Source: Gammaproteobacteria bacterium (GTDB lineage: Bacteria > Pseudomonadota > Gammaproteobacteria > Eutrophobiales > Eutrophobiaceae). From it: a stretch of DNA of 32,536 nt. A model generated the notes under the pieces. The model was given only the letters and a program-made list of their open reading frames with translations, made no database searches and was not told the origin of the DNA. Positions 32,511 through 32,536 of the stretch are shown here, piece by piece. Numbering within the stretch: position 1 is the first letter of the stretch; every line of letters starts with the position of its first letter. Position numbers and translations under genes: made by a program. The stretch lies in NCBI GenBank assembly GCA_028819495.1, contig JAPPLI010000196.1, positions 1 to 32,536 on the forward strand, given 5' to 3'.

Positions 32511-32536
32511 GCAGAGGGGTTTTTATTCCAAAAAGA

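Overview
The window looks like a chromosomal segment of a GC-rich proteobacterium, most likely a gammaproteobacterium. The evidence is the mnmG, rsmG, parA, parB core block, a TonB-dependent receptor (so an outer membrane is present), a PA0069-family radical SAM protein, and catabolic genes of a kind common in uncultivated marine or sediment lineages. No rRNA, tRNA or CRISPR array was seen. GC appears high (by eye about 58-60%) up to roughly 28.1 kb and lower after that. The last 4 kb reads as an accessory zone.

Layout. (1) 60-6950: a plus-strand run of a SAM methyltransferase, a small coiled-coil protein, an ATP-dependent hydantoinase/oxoprolinase pair in A-B order, and an MFS transporter. 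A terminal-inverted-repeat element lies just before the transporter and supplies its apparent start codon. (2) 7013-12740: the chromosome-maintenance block mnmG, rsmG, parA, parB. A DUF4143-type AAA ATPase gene sits between mnmG and rsmG, preceded by four 23-bp tandem repeats. (3) 12748-16007: an NDP-forming acyl-CoA synthetase and a YbdK-type carboxylate-amine ligase, overlapping by 4 nt. (4) 16089-19827: a PA0069-family radical SAM protein and a TonB-dependent receptor. (5) 19863-27983: a catabolic module. A 6-oxocamphor-hydrolase-like crotonase (minus strand) diverges from a class III aminotransferase, a second hydantoinase pair in B-A order, an LLM flavin monooxygenase and an alpha/beta hydrolase. 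(6) 28121-32536: accessory genes. These are a truncated winged-helix fragment, a DUF433/DUF5615 toxin-antitoxin pair, an exported trypsin-like protease with TPR-like repeats, a HEPN-like small protein and an exported Sel1-repeat protein.

The most interesting biology is in region 5. ATP-dependent lactam/hydantoin hydrolase subunits next to an aminotransferase, a two-component-type flavin monooxygenase, a hydrolase and a retro-Claisen-type crotonase would fit a pathway that oxidises and opens a cyclic amide or cyclic ketone ring. The substrate cannot be read from the sequence. Several families of short palindromic repeats are scattered through the window. One lies in frame inside hyuA of region 5 and another overlaps the start of the MFS gene, so repeat insertion appears to have reshaped coding sequences here.
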